Assembly (NCBI GenBank): GCA_020720565.1
Contig: DYOK01000037.1
Location: 3,627-16,082, forward strand
Reading direction: 5' to 3'
DNA: 12,456 nucleotides
From: Acetofilamentum sp.
GTDB lineage: Bacteria; Bacteroidota; Bacteroidia; Bacteroidales; JAFGXI01
The translations under genes were made by a program, and so were the position numbers. Position 1 is the first letter of the stretch; each line of letters begins with the position of its first letter. The notes beneath the pieces were generated by a model, which saw only the letters and a list, made by a program, of their open reading frames with translations, ran no database searches and was not told where the DNA came from. Below are positions 1-6,692 of this stretch, one piece after another.

Positions 1-241
1 TTTTAAGCATCAGTTGTAAAACACTGTTGAAAGATTCGACTTGTTAAGGCCTTCGCCCTTTTTTAATATGTTTAATTGTCAATTTAGAATTTTAAGCACC
101 TGTGCTATTTTATTTTGAGCAAACATTTTTGTATTCAAATATTTTTACGCACTTGATAAAATGATATGTTCAATTAAATTTGGCACAATACCTATCATGC
201 TGTTGGTTTCAATGGAATGATTCGTAATTGACCACAATAAA
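1..241. other. Non-coding region downstream of purD
   Basis: This is AT-rich sequence beyond the purD stop codon with no convincing open frame. It holds a weak hairpin followed by a T-run at 46-64 (listed separately) and a short palindrome, AGCAC-CT-GTGCT, at 95-106. No strong terminator for purD on the minus strand is visible. Confidence 0.5.
46..64 (+). terminator. Possible intrinsic terminator for an unseen upstream gene
   Basis: AAGG at 46-49 can pair with CCTT at 57-60 around a short C/G-closed loop with one bulge, and T59-T64 follow. The stem is short. The T-run lies on the plus strand, so it would serve a gene entering from the left of the window, not purD. Confidence 0.3.
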
Positions 242-1531
242 TTATTTTTTTGCACTCCAACGCATCATATCTTGACCAATATCGGAACGAAAATATTTGT
301 CTTTATATTGAACTTTTTCGGCTAACTCGATAGATTGCTTAACGGCTTGCTCAAGATTTGAATGTAAAGTGGTTATCGACAATACACGTCCCCCATTGGT
401 TAACACTTGCGATTGTTCCAATTGGGTTCCCGCATGAAATGCGACCGATTCGGCGGGCATTTCAGGTATTTGCATGACTTGCCTTTTTTCGAATGCTTCG
501 GGGTAACCGCCCGAAACCAACATTACAGTGCAGGCACTTTTTGAACTGATGTTCATTCTTACTTGTGGTAATTGTCCTTCGGCAGTGGCTTCGAATAAAT
601 CGAGTAAATCGGTTTCCAGACGTGGAATCACCACTTCTGTTTCGGGGTCGCCCATTCGTACGTTATATTCAATTACGAAAGGCTGACCGTCGACATTCAT
701 AAGACCAATAAATACAAATCCTTTATAATCGATTTTAGCATTTTTTAATCCATCGATAGTAGGTTTAACAACCTGCTCCTCAACCTTTTTCATAAAATCG
801 GCATTGGCAAATGGTACTGGCGAAACAGCACCCATGCCACCAGTGTTTAATCCGGTATCGCCAATACCAATACGCTTGTAGTCTTTGGCTTCGGGTAAAA
901 TGACATATGATATGCCATCGGTGAGCACAAATACTGATAGCTCAACCCCATGCAAATATTCTTCGATAACAACTTTATGTCCTGCTTGGCCAAATTTACC
1001 ATCGAGCATCAAGCCCAATTCCGTTTGGGCTTCGGCCAATTGGTCGAGAATCAAAACGCCTTTGCCGGCAGCCAATCCGTCGGCTTTGAGCACATAAGGG
1101 GCTTTGAGTTGCTTTAAAAAATCGAGGCCTTCATTTAAATTTTGTGACGTAACACTCAAATATTTTGCAGTAGGAATTTGGTTGTCGATCATGAATTTTT
1201 TTGCAAATTCTTTCGACCCTTCGAGTTGCGCACCATGAGCAGATGGCCCAATAATTTTAACATCCTTCAATTCGGGGTCTTGAGCAAAATAGTCGACAAT
1301 ACCCATCACTAAAGGGGCTTCGGGACCCACAACTACCATGTTGATTTTGAAAGATAAAACAGCCTGTTTAACGGCTGCAAAATCTTCGGGCTTGATGTCA
1401 ATGTTATGACCCAAGCTTTGGGTTCCTGCATTGCCAGGGGCAAAAAAAAGTTGAGTTAAACGTCTGCTTTGGGCTAATTTCCATCCAAAAGTATGTTCGC
1501 GACCACCAGAGCCTAATATAAGTACATTCAT
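242..1531 (-). CDS. purD: Phosphoribosylamine--glycine ligase (GAR synthetase)
   Basis: PurD catalyses the ATP-dependent joining of glycine to 5-phosphoribosylamine, the second step of de novo purine synthesis, in the cytosol. The 429-residue protein has the usual full length. Visible hallmarks are the N-terminal dinucleotide-like loop GSGGREH (residues 7-13), the substrate-loop region VVGPEAPL (67-74), the ATP-grasp lysine/glycine stretch LKADGLAAGKG (148-158), TGGMGAVSP (230-238), and the metal/ATP-binding segment EYNVRMGDPETE (288-299). The ATG at 1531 starts directly at the conserved N-terminal strand, and AAGG lies six bases upstream. The gene lies downstream of the 618-residue gene on the same strand, with a 220-bp gap that probably holds its own promoter and leader. 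It is dense in TCGA, like the resident genes here. No damage is visible. Confidence 0.97.
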   Translation of the reverse strand: MNVLILGSGGREHTFGWKLAQSRRLTQLFFAPGNAGTQSLGHNIDIKPEDFAAVKQAVLSFKINMVVVGPEAPLVMGIVDYFAQDPELKDVKIIGPSAHGAQLEGSKEFAKKFMIDNQIPTAKYLSVTSQNLNEGLDFLKQLKAPYVLKADGLAAGKGVLILDQLAEAQTELGLMLDGKFGQAGHKVVIEEYLHGVELSVFVLTDGISYVILPEAKDYKRIGIGDTGLNTGGMGAVSPVPFANADFMKKVEEQVVKPTIDGLKNAKIDYKGFVFIGLMNVDGQPFVIEYNVRMGDPETEVVIPRLETDLLDLFEATAEGQLPQVRMNISSKSACTVMLVSGGYPEAFEKRQVMQIPEMPAESVAFHAGTQLEQSQVLTNGGRVLSITTLHSNLEQAVKQSIELAEKVQYKDKYFRSDIGQDMMRWSAKK

Positions 1532-1573
1532 CGACCTTATGTTTTGTTTTTATACGATTGGCCACCACAACAG

Positions 1574-1595
1574 AAAGCACGTAGATTAGTGCTTT
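1574..1595 (-). promoter_or_regulatory. Hairpin in the purD leader
   Basis: AAAGCAC (1574-1580) and GTGCTTT (1589-1595) form a perfect 7-bp stem with an 8-base loop, 43 bases upstream of the purD start codon. I do not see the conserved core of the purine riboswitch, so this is only a leader hairpin of unknown role. Confidence 0.35.
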
Positions 1596-1633
1596 TGAAA
1601 GGTTGTCCATTCAATTGTTATATGATTCGGCCA

Positions 1634-1641
1634 CAAAAATA
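1634..1641 (-). promoter_or_regulatory. Possible purD -7 promoter element
   Basis: On the minus strand this reads TATTTTTG, a match to the Bacteroidota -7 consensus TAnnTTTG, about 100 bases before the purD start and just upstream of the leader hairpin. No clear -33 TTG lies at the expected spacing, so the call is weak. Confidence 0.25.
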
Positions 1642-1726
1642 CCAAGTTGTAAGTATTATTCATAATTTAATGTCGTATTTTGTTAACCTATAATACTGAT
1701 ATACGACTAGTTACAAAAGAAATAAA

Positions 1727-1743
1727 TAGGTCGAAGACCTTAA
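1727..1743. repeat. Copy 1 of a 17-bp palindromic repeat
   Basis: The sequence TAGGTCGAAGACCTTAA contains the palindrome AGGTC-GAA-GACCT. It lies 8 bp beyond the stop codon of the 618-residue gene. A second copy at 4147-4163 matches the form TAGGTCGNNGACCTTAA and differs only at the two central bases. It may be a regulator site or an RNA processing/stability hairpin; which one cannot be told from sequence. Confidence 0.5.
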
Positions 1744-1751
1744 CCTAAAGC

Positions 1752-3608
1752 TTATGGTTTAACCAACACACTGGTTTCGACCCATTTTTCTGGAATTTTT
1801 ATCGATTTTAGTTCGGCTTCGAGTCGAGCTAAATCGTTTGCAATATCGACACGTATGTGAGCAAAAGACTGCTTGTACTGATTAAACAAATCGTTGTAAT
1901 AATGAATTCCTTTTTGGAGATTGGCTTGAAAAGTATCGAGACTGGCTTTTTCGTTTTTGTTAACCACATGATTAAGTTCGCTCACCTTTTCTTTAAAATA
2001 ATCGACATACATGCTCAATTCTTTAACGAACATATGTGGACGTTTGGTGTGGCGAATTAAATTGAGTTTGCCATAAATGTGTCCAACCATGGTTTCGAGA
2101 TTAACTCTTTGGTCGAAATAAGCGATATTAGGGCCAGGGCAAACCGAAACACCTGAGCCTTCTGTTTTGGTATCGAGCCCATTAGCAATAAGTGCCGATG
2201 TGCCTAAACCGACGCAAATACAAGATTTCTCGGTTATTTTCTCAAATTGTTTGTGGTATTCTAGTGTAGGTAGTTTCTTGAGGTTTAATTCGTCAAGTTT
2301 TTTGGTTAAGTAGGTACGAGAAGCGGTGCACAAAGCACGATCGCCAAACTCGGTATTCGAAACCAAGTAACGTTTCGGGCAGCTTGAGCCCACTTGACCC
2401 GATTCCATGATAAGTTGTTTTTCGAGATCTTTGGTGTTGCCACGAAGCGAGTTAAAACGGACGCCTAGTGGCGAAATGTGACTCAAATACAAATCGTCTT
2501 CTTTGGCTGTTGCCAGTCTATTTTGAGTATCAACATCGATAGTACTGGCTTCGTCGACCAATAAAAATGGCGAACCCCAACCTACCGAATCTAGGCCGTA
2601 GTGCGACAGTAAAAAATCGTGTTCTTCCGATGTGCCTACACCGCCTTGGGCTGTGATGCGAAGTGGCAAGGTCTCTTCGGGAACACTACGTTCTTGTGTA
2701 GAAAGTGCCGATTTGAGTAATTCGAAATTTTTGGCTTGTAAATCGGCATAATTTGTTTTAAAATCTTCCAAAATAGGCCCCATCAACAATCCTTCGGTAG
2801 CAAATGCATGCCCACCGCAGTTTAAACCCGATTCAATTCGGTATTCCGAAACCCAAAGCCCACGTTTAGCAAGCATTTGACCTTGAACCATAGCCGAACG
2901 TAAATCGCTCACTTTTAAAATGATTTTCTTTTTAATTTCGCCAAAAGCATTGGGGAAAAAATCGTCGAATTGAGCCATGTACGAGTACAATTTTGGACTC
3001 ATTCCGGCCGAAAACACCACCGACGACGAAACTTTACTTTGAGCAAAACCTCGTAATGCAGCAAATGCATCGTTATTTTCTTGTGGGAGTGCTACGCCAT
3101 TTTTATAATTGACCTTGTCTAATTTGGTCATAATATTCACATCGATAGACCCTAAATTCAGATGCTGGTCTAACCAACCTTTAACCTGATGCAAAGCCCC
3201 ATTATTTTGCATAAACTCGTTGAAATCATGTTTCAACTTGCTGGTGTTGGGGAGCATGTTCAGATATTTGTCGAAATCCTTGCCTGTATTAACAAACGAT
3301 GATTTGACTTGTTCAAATTTTGATTTGACAATATCGTCGACCATATCGAGGTATGCTGTAATGCGTTTGGCTCTATAATCGTCGACCTTCATCGAAATGG
3401 GGTTAAAAGGAAGGTTAAATTGTTTGCTGTGGAATTCTCGCATTTTTTCGATTAAAATATCGTCGACCAAAGACATCACACTAGAAATGCCGAAAGGTGC
3501 TACTTTAATTGCGGTATCGATGGTGTATCCGATGCCCATGACAGGTATCGAAAAAGTGTGAAAATTTGGAGTTGTTCTCATGCAATTCATTTTATGCAAA
3601 GTAAACAT
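1752..3608 (-). CDS. Conserved-looking hypothetical protein, possible TIM-barrel enzyme
   Basis: I cannot assign a function to this 618-residue protein. It has no signal peptide and no membrane segments, so it is probably cytosolic. The N-terminal part starts with a glycine-containing segment, PVMGIGYTID, and continues as a helical region to about residue 190. The middle has motifs with the look of an FMN- or phosphate-binding barrel: ESGLNCGGHAFATEG (about 260-274), ITAQGGVGTSEEH (about 318-330) and VGWGSPFLLVDEAST (just after). Cysteines sit at 264, 410, 427, 463, 465 and 490; the last five, in SSCPK, LCTAS, SCICVG and VCPGP, are spaced like possible metal or Fe-S ligands. The C-terminus (about 540-605) is charged and probably coiled coil. 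The ATG at 3608 gives the longest form; ATGs at codons 7 and 10 are also plausible starts. The barrel fold and the cofactor are inference. Confidence 0.85.
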   Translation of the reverse strand: MFTLHKMNCMRTTPNFHTFSIPVMGIGYTIDTAIKVAPFGISSVMSLVDDILIEKMREFHSKQFNLPFNPISMKVDDYRAKRITAYLDMVDDIVKSKFEQVKSSFVNTGKDFDKYLNMLPNTSKLKHDFNEFMQNNGALHQVKGWLDQHLNLGSIDVNIMTKLDKVNYKNGVALPQENNDAFAALRGFAQSKVSSSVVFSAGMSPKLYSYMAQFDDFFPNAFGEIKKKIILKVSDLRSAMVQGQMLAKRGLWVSEYRIESGLNCGGHAFATEGLLMGPILEDFKTNYADLQAKNFELLKSALSTQERSVPEETLPLRITAQGGVGTSEEHDFLLSHYGLDSVGWGSPFLLVDEASTIDVDTQNRLATAKEDDLYLSHISPLGVRFNSLRGNTKDLEKQLIMESGQVGSSCPKRYLVSNTEFGDRALCTASRTYLTKKLDELNLKKLPTLEYHKQFEKITEKSCICVGLGTSALIANGLDTKTEGSGVSVCPGPNIAYFDQRVNLETMVGHIYGKLNLIRHTKRPHMFVKELSMYVDYFKEKVSELNHVVNKNEKASLDTFQANLQKGIHYYNDLFNQYKQSFAHIRVDIANDLARLEAELKSIKIPEKWVETSVLVKP

Positions 3609-4087
3609 TTCTTTCGATATAATTGAAATAAATGTTTGTTGGTTAGCATATTATGTATGTTATTAGATTTGTTGATTTTGTAAATATCTAATTATTAGCA
3701 ATTTGCAAATGATAATTCTATCGATTTTATAGATATGCAGATTTAAAAATATACATAATAATTGCTTATGTGTTGGGCATAAATTTGTTTTATTCCAAAT
3801 GCATTTTCAAATGATTGATAAATAAGACGACATTTATTTTTCTTTTTTATACAGCATTTAGCAATAGGAAAAAAATATAATGTAGAAAAAGGGAAATAAA
3901 AGCATTTTACATCGATTATTTGAAGATGTTTTTGTTATTACTTCGCTTTATGATTTTTTAAGGCCTCACATTAAAAGCTTTTTTTTATATTTGTCGATGA
4001 CAAGTTTACAAATGTGTTTAGAGTTTTTTTTTAAAATAACATTAAGCTTTTTATAAATAATATTTAAAACGTTTGTTAGTTATTTTA

Positions 4088-4125
4088 CAATACATTTTTT
4101 GTTGATTTTGAATTAAAATGTATTG
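4088..4125. promoter_or_regulatory. 11-bp inverted repeat over the bactofilin promoter
   Basis: CAATACATTTT (4088-4098) and AAAATGTATTG (4115-4125) are perfect inverted arms separated by 16 bp. The repeat brackets the candidate -33 TTG and its right arm overlaps the candidate -7 element, which is the geometry of a repressor or activator operator. The regulator is unknown. Confidence 0.45.
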
Positions 4126-4129
4126 TTTG
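4102..4129 (+). promoter_or_regulatory. Candidate bactofilin/AtpZ promoter
   Basis: TTG at 4102-4104 is followed, 19 bases start to start, by TATTGTTTG at 4121-4129. This is close to the Bacteroidota pattern of TTG at -33 and TAnnTTTG at -7, though with one extra base inside the -7 element. The start of transcription would fall near 4135, leaving a leader of about 40 bases. Confidence 0.4.
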
Positions 4130-4146
4130 GTAATATAATTATTAAT

Positions 4147-4163
4147 TAGGTCGTCGACCTTAA
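4147..4163. repeat. Copy 2 of a 17-bp palindromic repeat
   Basis: TAGGTCGTCGACCTTAA contains the palindrome AGGTCG-T-CGACCT and matches copy 1 at 1727-1743 in 15 of 17 positions, in the same orientation. It lies 12 bp before the bactofilin start codon, inside the expected mRNA leader, where a hairpin or bound protein could affect translation. Confidence 0.5.
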
Positions 4164-4175
4164 ATTGAACCACTT

Positions 4176-4547
4176 ATGGCTAAAATTATTCCTAACGAGG
4201 TAGAACTCATTAATATTATTTCCGCTGGCACGGTAATCGTTGGCGATATTAAAACCGATGGCGTCATACGTCTTAATGGTAGTTTAACTGGTAATTTAGA
4301 CACACTCGAAAAACTTGTTATTGGTCAGAATGGTAAAATTGTGGGCGATGTGACCTGTAAAAGTGCCGATATCGAAGGTGAAATATTAGGAACACTAAAA
4401 GTGAACGAACTATTGATATTACGCAAAACCGCTAATATTAAGGGCGATATGGTTACGCGACAACTATCTGTTGAGCCGGGAGCTTTATTTACAGGAACTT
4501 GTAAAATGCCTCAGCCCGATGAAGCCGAAGTCAACGAACAATTATAG
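4176..4547 (+). CDS. Bactofilin (polymer-forming cytoskeletal protein)
   Basis: Bactofilins are small bacterial proteins that polymerise without nucleotide into filaments, often at the membrane, and help with cell shape or with positioning other proteins. This 123-residue protein has the expected build: a short N-terminal tail, then a repetitive beta-helix core at about residues 13-110 made of short strands with regularly spaced glycine and hydrophobic residues (for example GTVIVGDIKTDGVIRLNGS, GKIVGDVTC, IEGEILGTLKV and NIKGDMVTRQL), then an acidic C-terminal tail. The ATG at 4176 is the natural start. Its last 29 bases overlap the best start of AtpZ, so the two are probably translated together. 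Its position just before AtpZ is a pattern I know from Bacteroidota ATP synthase loci. Confidence 0.9.
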   Translation: MAKIIPNEVELINIISAGTVIVGDIKTDGVIRLNGSLTGNLDTLEKLVIGQNGKIVGDVTCKSADIEGEILGTLKVNELLILRKTANIKGDMVTRQLSVEPGALFTGTCKMPQPDEAEVNEQL

Positions 4548-4737
4548 TGCTTATGCCAAATACTCTGGTATGGCTATACAAATGGCGATTATTATTACAC
4601 TCGGCACCTTTGGAGGTCTAAAACTCGACGAATATTTAACTTTACAATTCCCAATTTTTACCTTGATTTTGTCTGTTAGTTCGGTTGTTATAGCGGTCTA
4701 TTTGGCCATAAAAGACATCATTCGATTTAATAAATAA
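4519..4737 (+). CDS. AtpZ/AtpI-family protein, ATP synthase-associated
   Basis: This is a 72-residue inner-membrane protein of the AtpZ/AtpI family, small proteins encoded ahead of F1Fo ATP synthase genes and linked to assembly of the c-ring or to ion supply. Two membrane helices are visible at about residues 17-35 (with the family-like GTFGGLKLDEYL at 29-40) and 44-66, with a short loop between and a basic end. I chose the ATG at 4519. The frame extends upstream to a TTG at 4471, but that adds 16 residues translated from the middle of the bactofilin gene. The 29-bp overlap with bactofilin suggests translational coupling. No atpB follows in this window. Confidence 0.82.
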   Translation: MKPKSTNNYSAYAKYSGMAIQMAIIITLGTFGGLKLDEYLTLQFPIFTLILSVSSVVIAVYLAIKDIIRFNK

Positions 4738-4769
4738 GACCTCACAAAATAATTTCCTAACTTTTATTA

Positions 4770-5162
4770 ATGAAAACAAATCAATATTTTGATGCATTTG
4801 CATTACAAGTGACAGGTGTAACAGTCTTATCTTATCTGCTTACTATGGCAATTTTGCCCACATATTTCCCGCAATTTTACCATGTTTCACTTTGGATTGT
4901 GCCGTTATTTGTTTCGGGCACTACCTATTTGCTGCATTGGCGATTGACCAAGACCATACAAAAAAAACCAAAACAATTTGTTACTGTATTTATGGCTGTA
5001 ACAGGCATTAAATTAATGCTTTACCTGTTTGCAATTCTCATTTATGTGCTGATTTTTACAGCCTACGCCGTTCCTTTTATGGCCATATTTTTTACCCTAT
5101 ATGTTATTTTTACAGCATTGGAAATCAACAGTTTACTTTTGTTATTGAAACAAAATCCTTAA
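4770..5162 (+). CDS. Four-helix membrane protein, AtpI-like
   Basis: This is a 130-residue, very hydrophobic protein with about four membrane segments: roughly residues 10-33, 39-57, 68-92 and 94-125. A basic cytoplasmic-type loop, RLTKTIQKKPKQ, lies between the second and third. No catalytic motif is visible. In Bacteroidota a protein of this size and topology commonly sits between AtpZ and AtpB, so a helper role for the ATP synthase Fo sector is the best guess, resting on position rather than on sequence motifs. It begins 32 bp after AtpZ, in the same direction and probably the same transcript. The next gene is a toxin-antitoxin module rather than atpB. Confidence 0.75.
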   Translation: MKTNQYFDAFALQVTGVTVLSYLLTMAILPTYFPQFYHVSLWIVPLFVSGTTYLLHWRLTKTIQKKPKQFVTVFMAVTGIKLMLYLFAILIYVLIFTAYAVPFMAIFFTLYVIFTALEINSLLLLLKQNP

Positions 5163-5213
5163 AAGTATTTCCAAGTTGTGTTTCATGCTAAAAAACGACT
5201 ATCGAATAAATAG

Positions 5214-5230
5214 TTCACTTAATTAGTGAA
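5214..5230. promoter_or_regulatory. Putative HigA operator
   Basis: TTCACT-TAATT-AGTGAA is a perfect inverted repeat with 6-bp arms and a 5-bp spacer. It lies about 20 bp upstream of the higB -7 element, where a bound antitoxin would block the promoter. HigA-type antitoxins are known to repress their own operon through such palindromes; the link to this particular site is inference. Confidence 0.5.
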
Positions 5231-5248
5231 TATATAAAAAGAATGTTG

Positions 5249-5256
5249 TATGTTTG
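5249..5256 (+). promoter_or_regulatory. higBA -7 promoter element
   Basis: TATGTTTG is an exact match to the Bacteroidota -7 consensus TAnnTTTG. Transcription would begin near 5261, only about 11 bases before the higB start codon, giving a very short leader. The candidate operator lies just upstream, over the -33 region. Confidence 0.5.
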
Positions 5257-5271
5257 TAAAAAAATGATTTC

Positions 5272-5592
5272 GTGGAAATTGAATTTGAAAAAGACTATTT
5301 GAGAGAATTGTATGAGGTTGGAAAAACAAGTAATAAAAAGTATCGTTTTCAACCATCAGTAACAAAGCAATTTAAAAACACAATTGATAAATTGCGAAAT
5401 GCCAATAGAATTGATGATTTGTTTCCATTTAAAAGTTTAAACTATGAAAAACTAGTTGGAGATAAAGCAGGACTTGAATCTGTAAGAGTCAACCAGCAAT
5501 ATAGAATTGAATTCTATAGCAAGATTACAGGAGAAGAGCCCGATATTATTACAATTTGTTCAATAGTTGAGTTGAGTAATCATTACAAATAA
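5272..5592 (+). CDS. higB: HigB-family mRNA interferase toxin (RelE superfamily)
   Basis: HigB toxins cleave mRNA on the translating ribosome and are held in check by the partner HigA. This 106-residue protein has the compact RelE-type layout: an N-terminal strand and helix, EIEFEKDYLRELYEVG; a helical KQFKNTIDKLRNA segment; the conserved SLNYEKLVGDKAGLESVRV (about 55-73) leading into QQYRIEFYSK; and the family-typical end ICSIVELSNHYK. R72, R78 and H104 are candidates for RNA-contacting residues. The start is GTG at 5272: a stop codon at 5257 in this frame leaves no upstream ATG, and the nearby ATG at 5264 is in another frame. It is 8 bp upstream of higA, in the toxin-first order typical of higBA. 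TCGA is scarce, unlike the neighbouring resident genes, which suggests acquisition. Confidence 0.9.
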   Translation: MEIEFEKDYLRELYEVGKTSNKKYRFQPSVTKQFKNTIDKLRNANRIDDLFPFKSLNYEKLVGDKAGLESVRVNQQYRIEFYSKITGEEPDIITICSIVELSNHYK

Positions 5593-5600
5593 AACAAGTC

Positions 5601-6692
5601 ATGACAACAAAAAATATTATACCATTTGAAGCTACTCATCCAGGAACCGTTATTTTGGATGAGATAAATGCTAGAAATATTTCTCAAAAAGAACTTGCTC
5701 ATGAGTTAGGCGTGTTGCCAACATTTTTGAACGAAATTTTAAAAGGCAAACGTGCTATTACTGCCGATTTTGCAATCTTATTGGAAAAGTCATTAGGAAT
5801 TTCAGCTGATTATTGGATGAAATTTCAAAGTCAATATGATATTGATAAGGCAAGGTTAAAAGAGAAAAATGTCCGTAAAATAGAACTTATTGAAACATGG
5901 AATATAATTAAGGAGTATGTTCCAGTGAATCAATTCAAAAAATTAGGATATCTGATAGGTACCCTCGAAGAGGATATAATAAAAATAAAGAATATTTATA
6001 AGGTAGAAACTATTGACAATCTAGTTAACATTGTAGCAGAACATAGAACGCTTTCATTTTATCGCAAATCCGAAAAACTTCAGATAAACCAAGTGAATAT
6101 GTTAGCGTGGAGTAAAATTGCTGAATTTGAGTCTGATAAAATTACGGTTACAGATTTTGAAGAATCCAAAATAGAGCAATTAAAAAGTGAGTTGCAAAAA
6201 ATATTTTTTGAAAATTTCGACGTAAAGGATAGAACAAGAAAATTACTTGAGAATTTTGGGATTAAGTTGGTTTATCTTGACAAGTTTGATAAAACGCCAA
6301 TAGATGGATTTTCATTTTGGAGTGGAAATAATCCTACAATTGCATTATCGGTTAGACATAAAAGAATTGATAATTATGCTTTTACCATTCTACATGAAAT
6401 TGGACACATTGAGCTTCACTTGAAAGAGAATAAGAAACGGTGTTTTGTTGATATTATTGGTTCAAAAGATAAAGACGTTTTTGAATTACAGGCAGATGAA
6501 TATGCTCAAAAGTCTTTAATATCGGACTCTAAATGGAACGAATTAGTAGATTTTTATACCCCATTAAATGATGATAAGATTTTTGAGTTTGGTGCGAAAC
6601 ATAGAATTCATCCTGCAATTATATTAGGACGTGCTTGCTGGGAGATGAATTATTATGCAATAAAGTCGAAAATTGATAAAACATTGAATTAA
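5601..6692 (+). CDS. higA: HigA antitoxin fused to an ImmA/IrrE-type metallopeptidase
   Basis: This 363-residue protein joins two known parts. Residues about 9-75 are a HigA-type XRE DNA-binding domain (HPGTVILDEI, then helix-turn-helix SQKELAHELGVLPTFLNEIL at 28-47, then the family's SADYWMKFQSQYD). Residues about 200-345 carry an M78 metallopeptidase domain of the ImmA/IrrE type, with the zinc motif HEIGH at 265-269 and the likely third ligand E295 in ELQADEYA. A mostly helical linker lies between. HigA neutralises HigB and represses the operon. ImmA/IrrE proteases cleave HTH repressors, so the fusion could regulate its own or a partner's stability; that role is inference. The ATG at 5601 is 8 bp after higB, clearly the same operon. 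Low TCGA content sets it apart from the resident genes. Confidence 0.9.
   Translation: MTTKNIIPFEATHPGTVILDEINARNISQKELAHELGVLPTFLNEILKGKRAITADFAILLEKSLGISADYWMKFQSQYDIDKARLKEKNVRKIELIETWNIIKEYVPVNQFKKLGYLIGTLEEDIIKIKNIYKVETIDNLVNIVAEHRTLSFYRKSEKLQINQVNMLAWSKIAEFESDKITVTDFEESKIEQLKSELQKIFFENFDVKDRTRKLLENFGIKLVYLDKFDKTPIDGFSFWSGNNPTIALSVRHKRIDNYAFTILHEIGHIELHLKENKKRCFVDIIGSKDKDVFELQADEYAQKSLISDSKWNELVDFYTPLNDDKIFEFGAKHRIHPAIILGRACWEMNYYAIKSKIDKTLN

Larger units (their letters stand above)
3609..4175. other. Divergent AT-rich intergenic region
   Basis: This 567-bp stretch separates the minus-strand 618-residue gene from plus-strand bactofilin, so it should hold promoters for both. No gene is visible. 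It contains a perfect 10-bp palindrome ATTTGCAAAT at 3701-3710, a 6-bp inverted repeat ACATAA/TTATGT at 3753-3771, a minus-strand TATCATTTG at 3706-3714 that loosely resembles a -7 element, and the bactofilin promoter region at 4088-4163 described separately. Confidence 0.6.

Noticed and set aside
885..1097. Plus-strand open frame of 70 codons inside purD
   Set aside because: Antisense shadow of a clear purD; composition and motifs support only the minus-strand gene.
1404..1610. Minus-strand frame of 68 codons over the purD start
   Set aside because: Out-of-frame overlap with the conserved N-terminus of PurD and no protein-like character.
1857..2060. Plus-strand frame inside the 618-residue gene
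   Set aside because: Antisense shadow; the minus frame is long, continuous and motif-rich.
3961..3990. AAAAGCTTTT palindrome with a T-run in the divergent region
   Set aside because: It has no loop and a pure A/T-rich stem, so it is not a credible terminator, and no gene ends there.
4471..4518. TTG-initiated N-terminal extension of AtpZ
   Set aside because: The added 16 residues are read from within bactofilin and precede the normal short N-terminus; ATG 4519 fits the family better.
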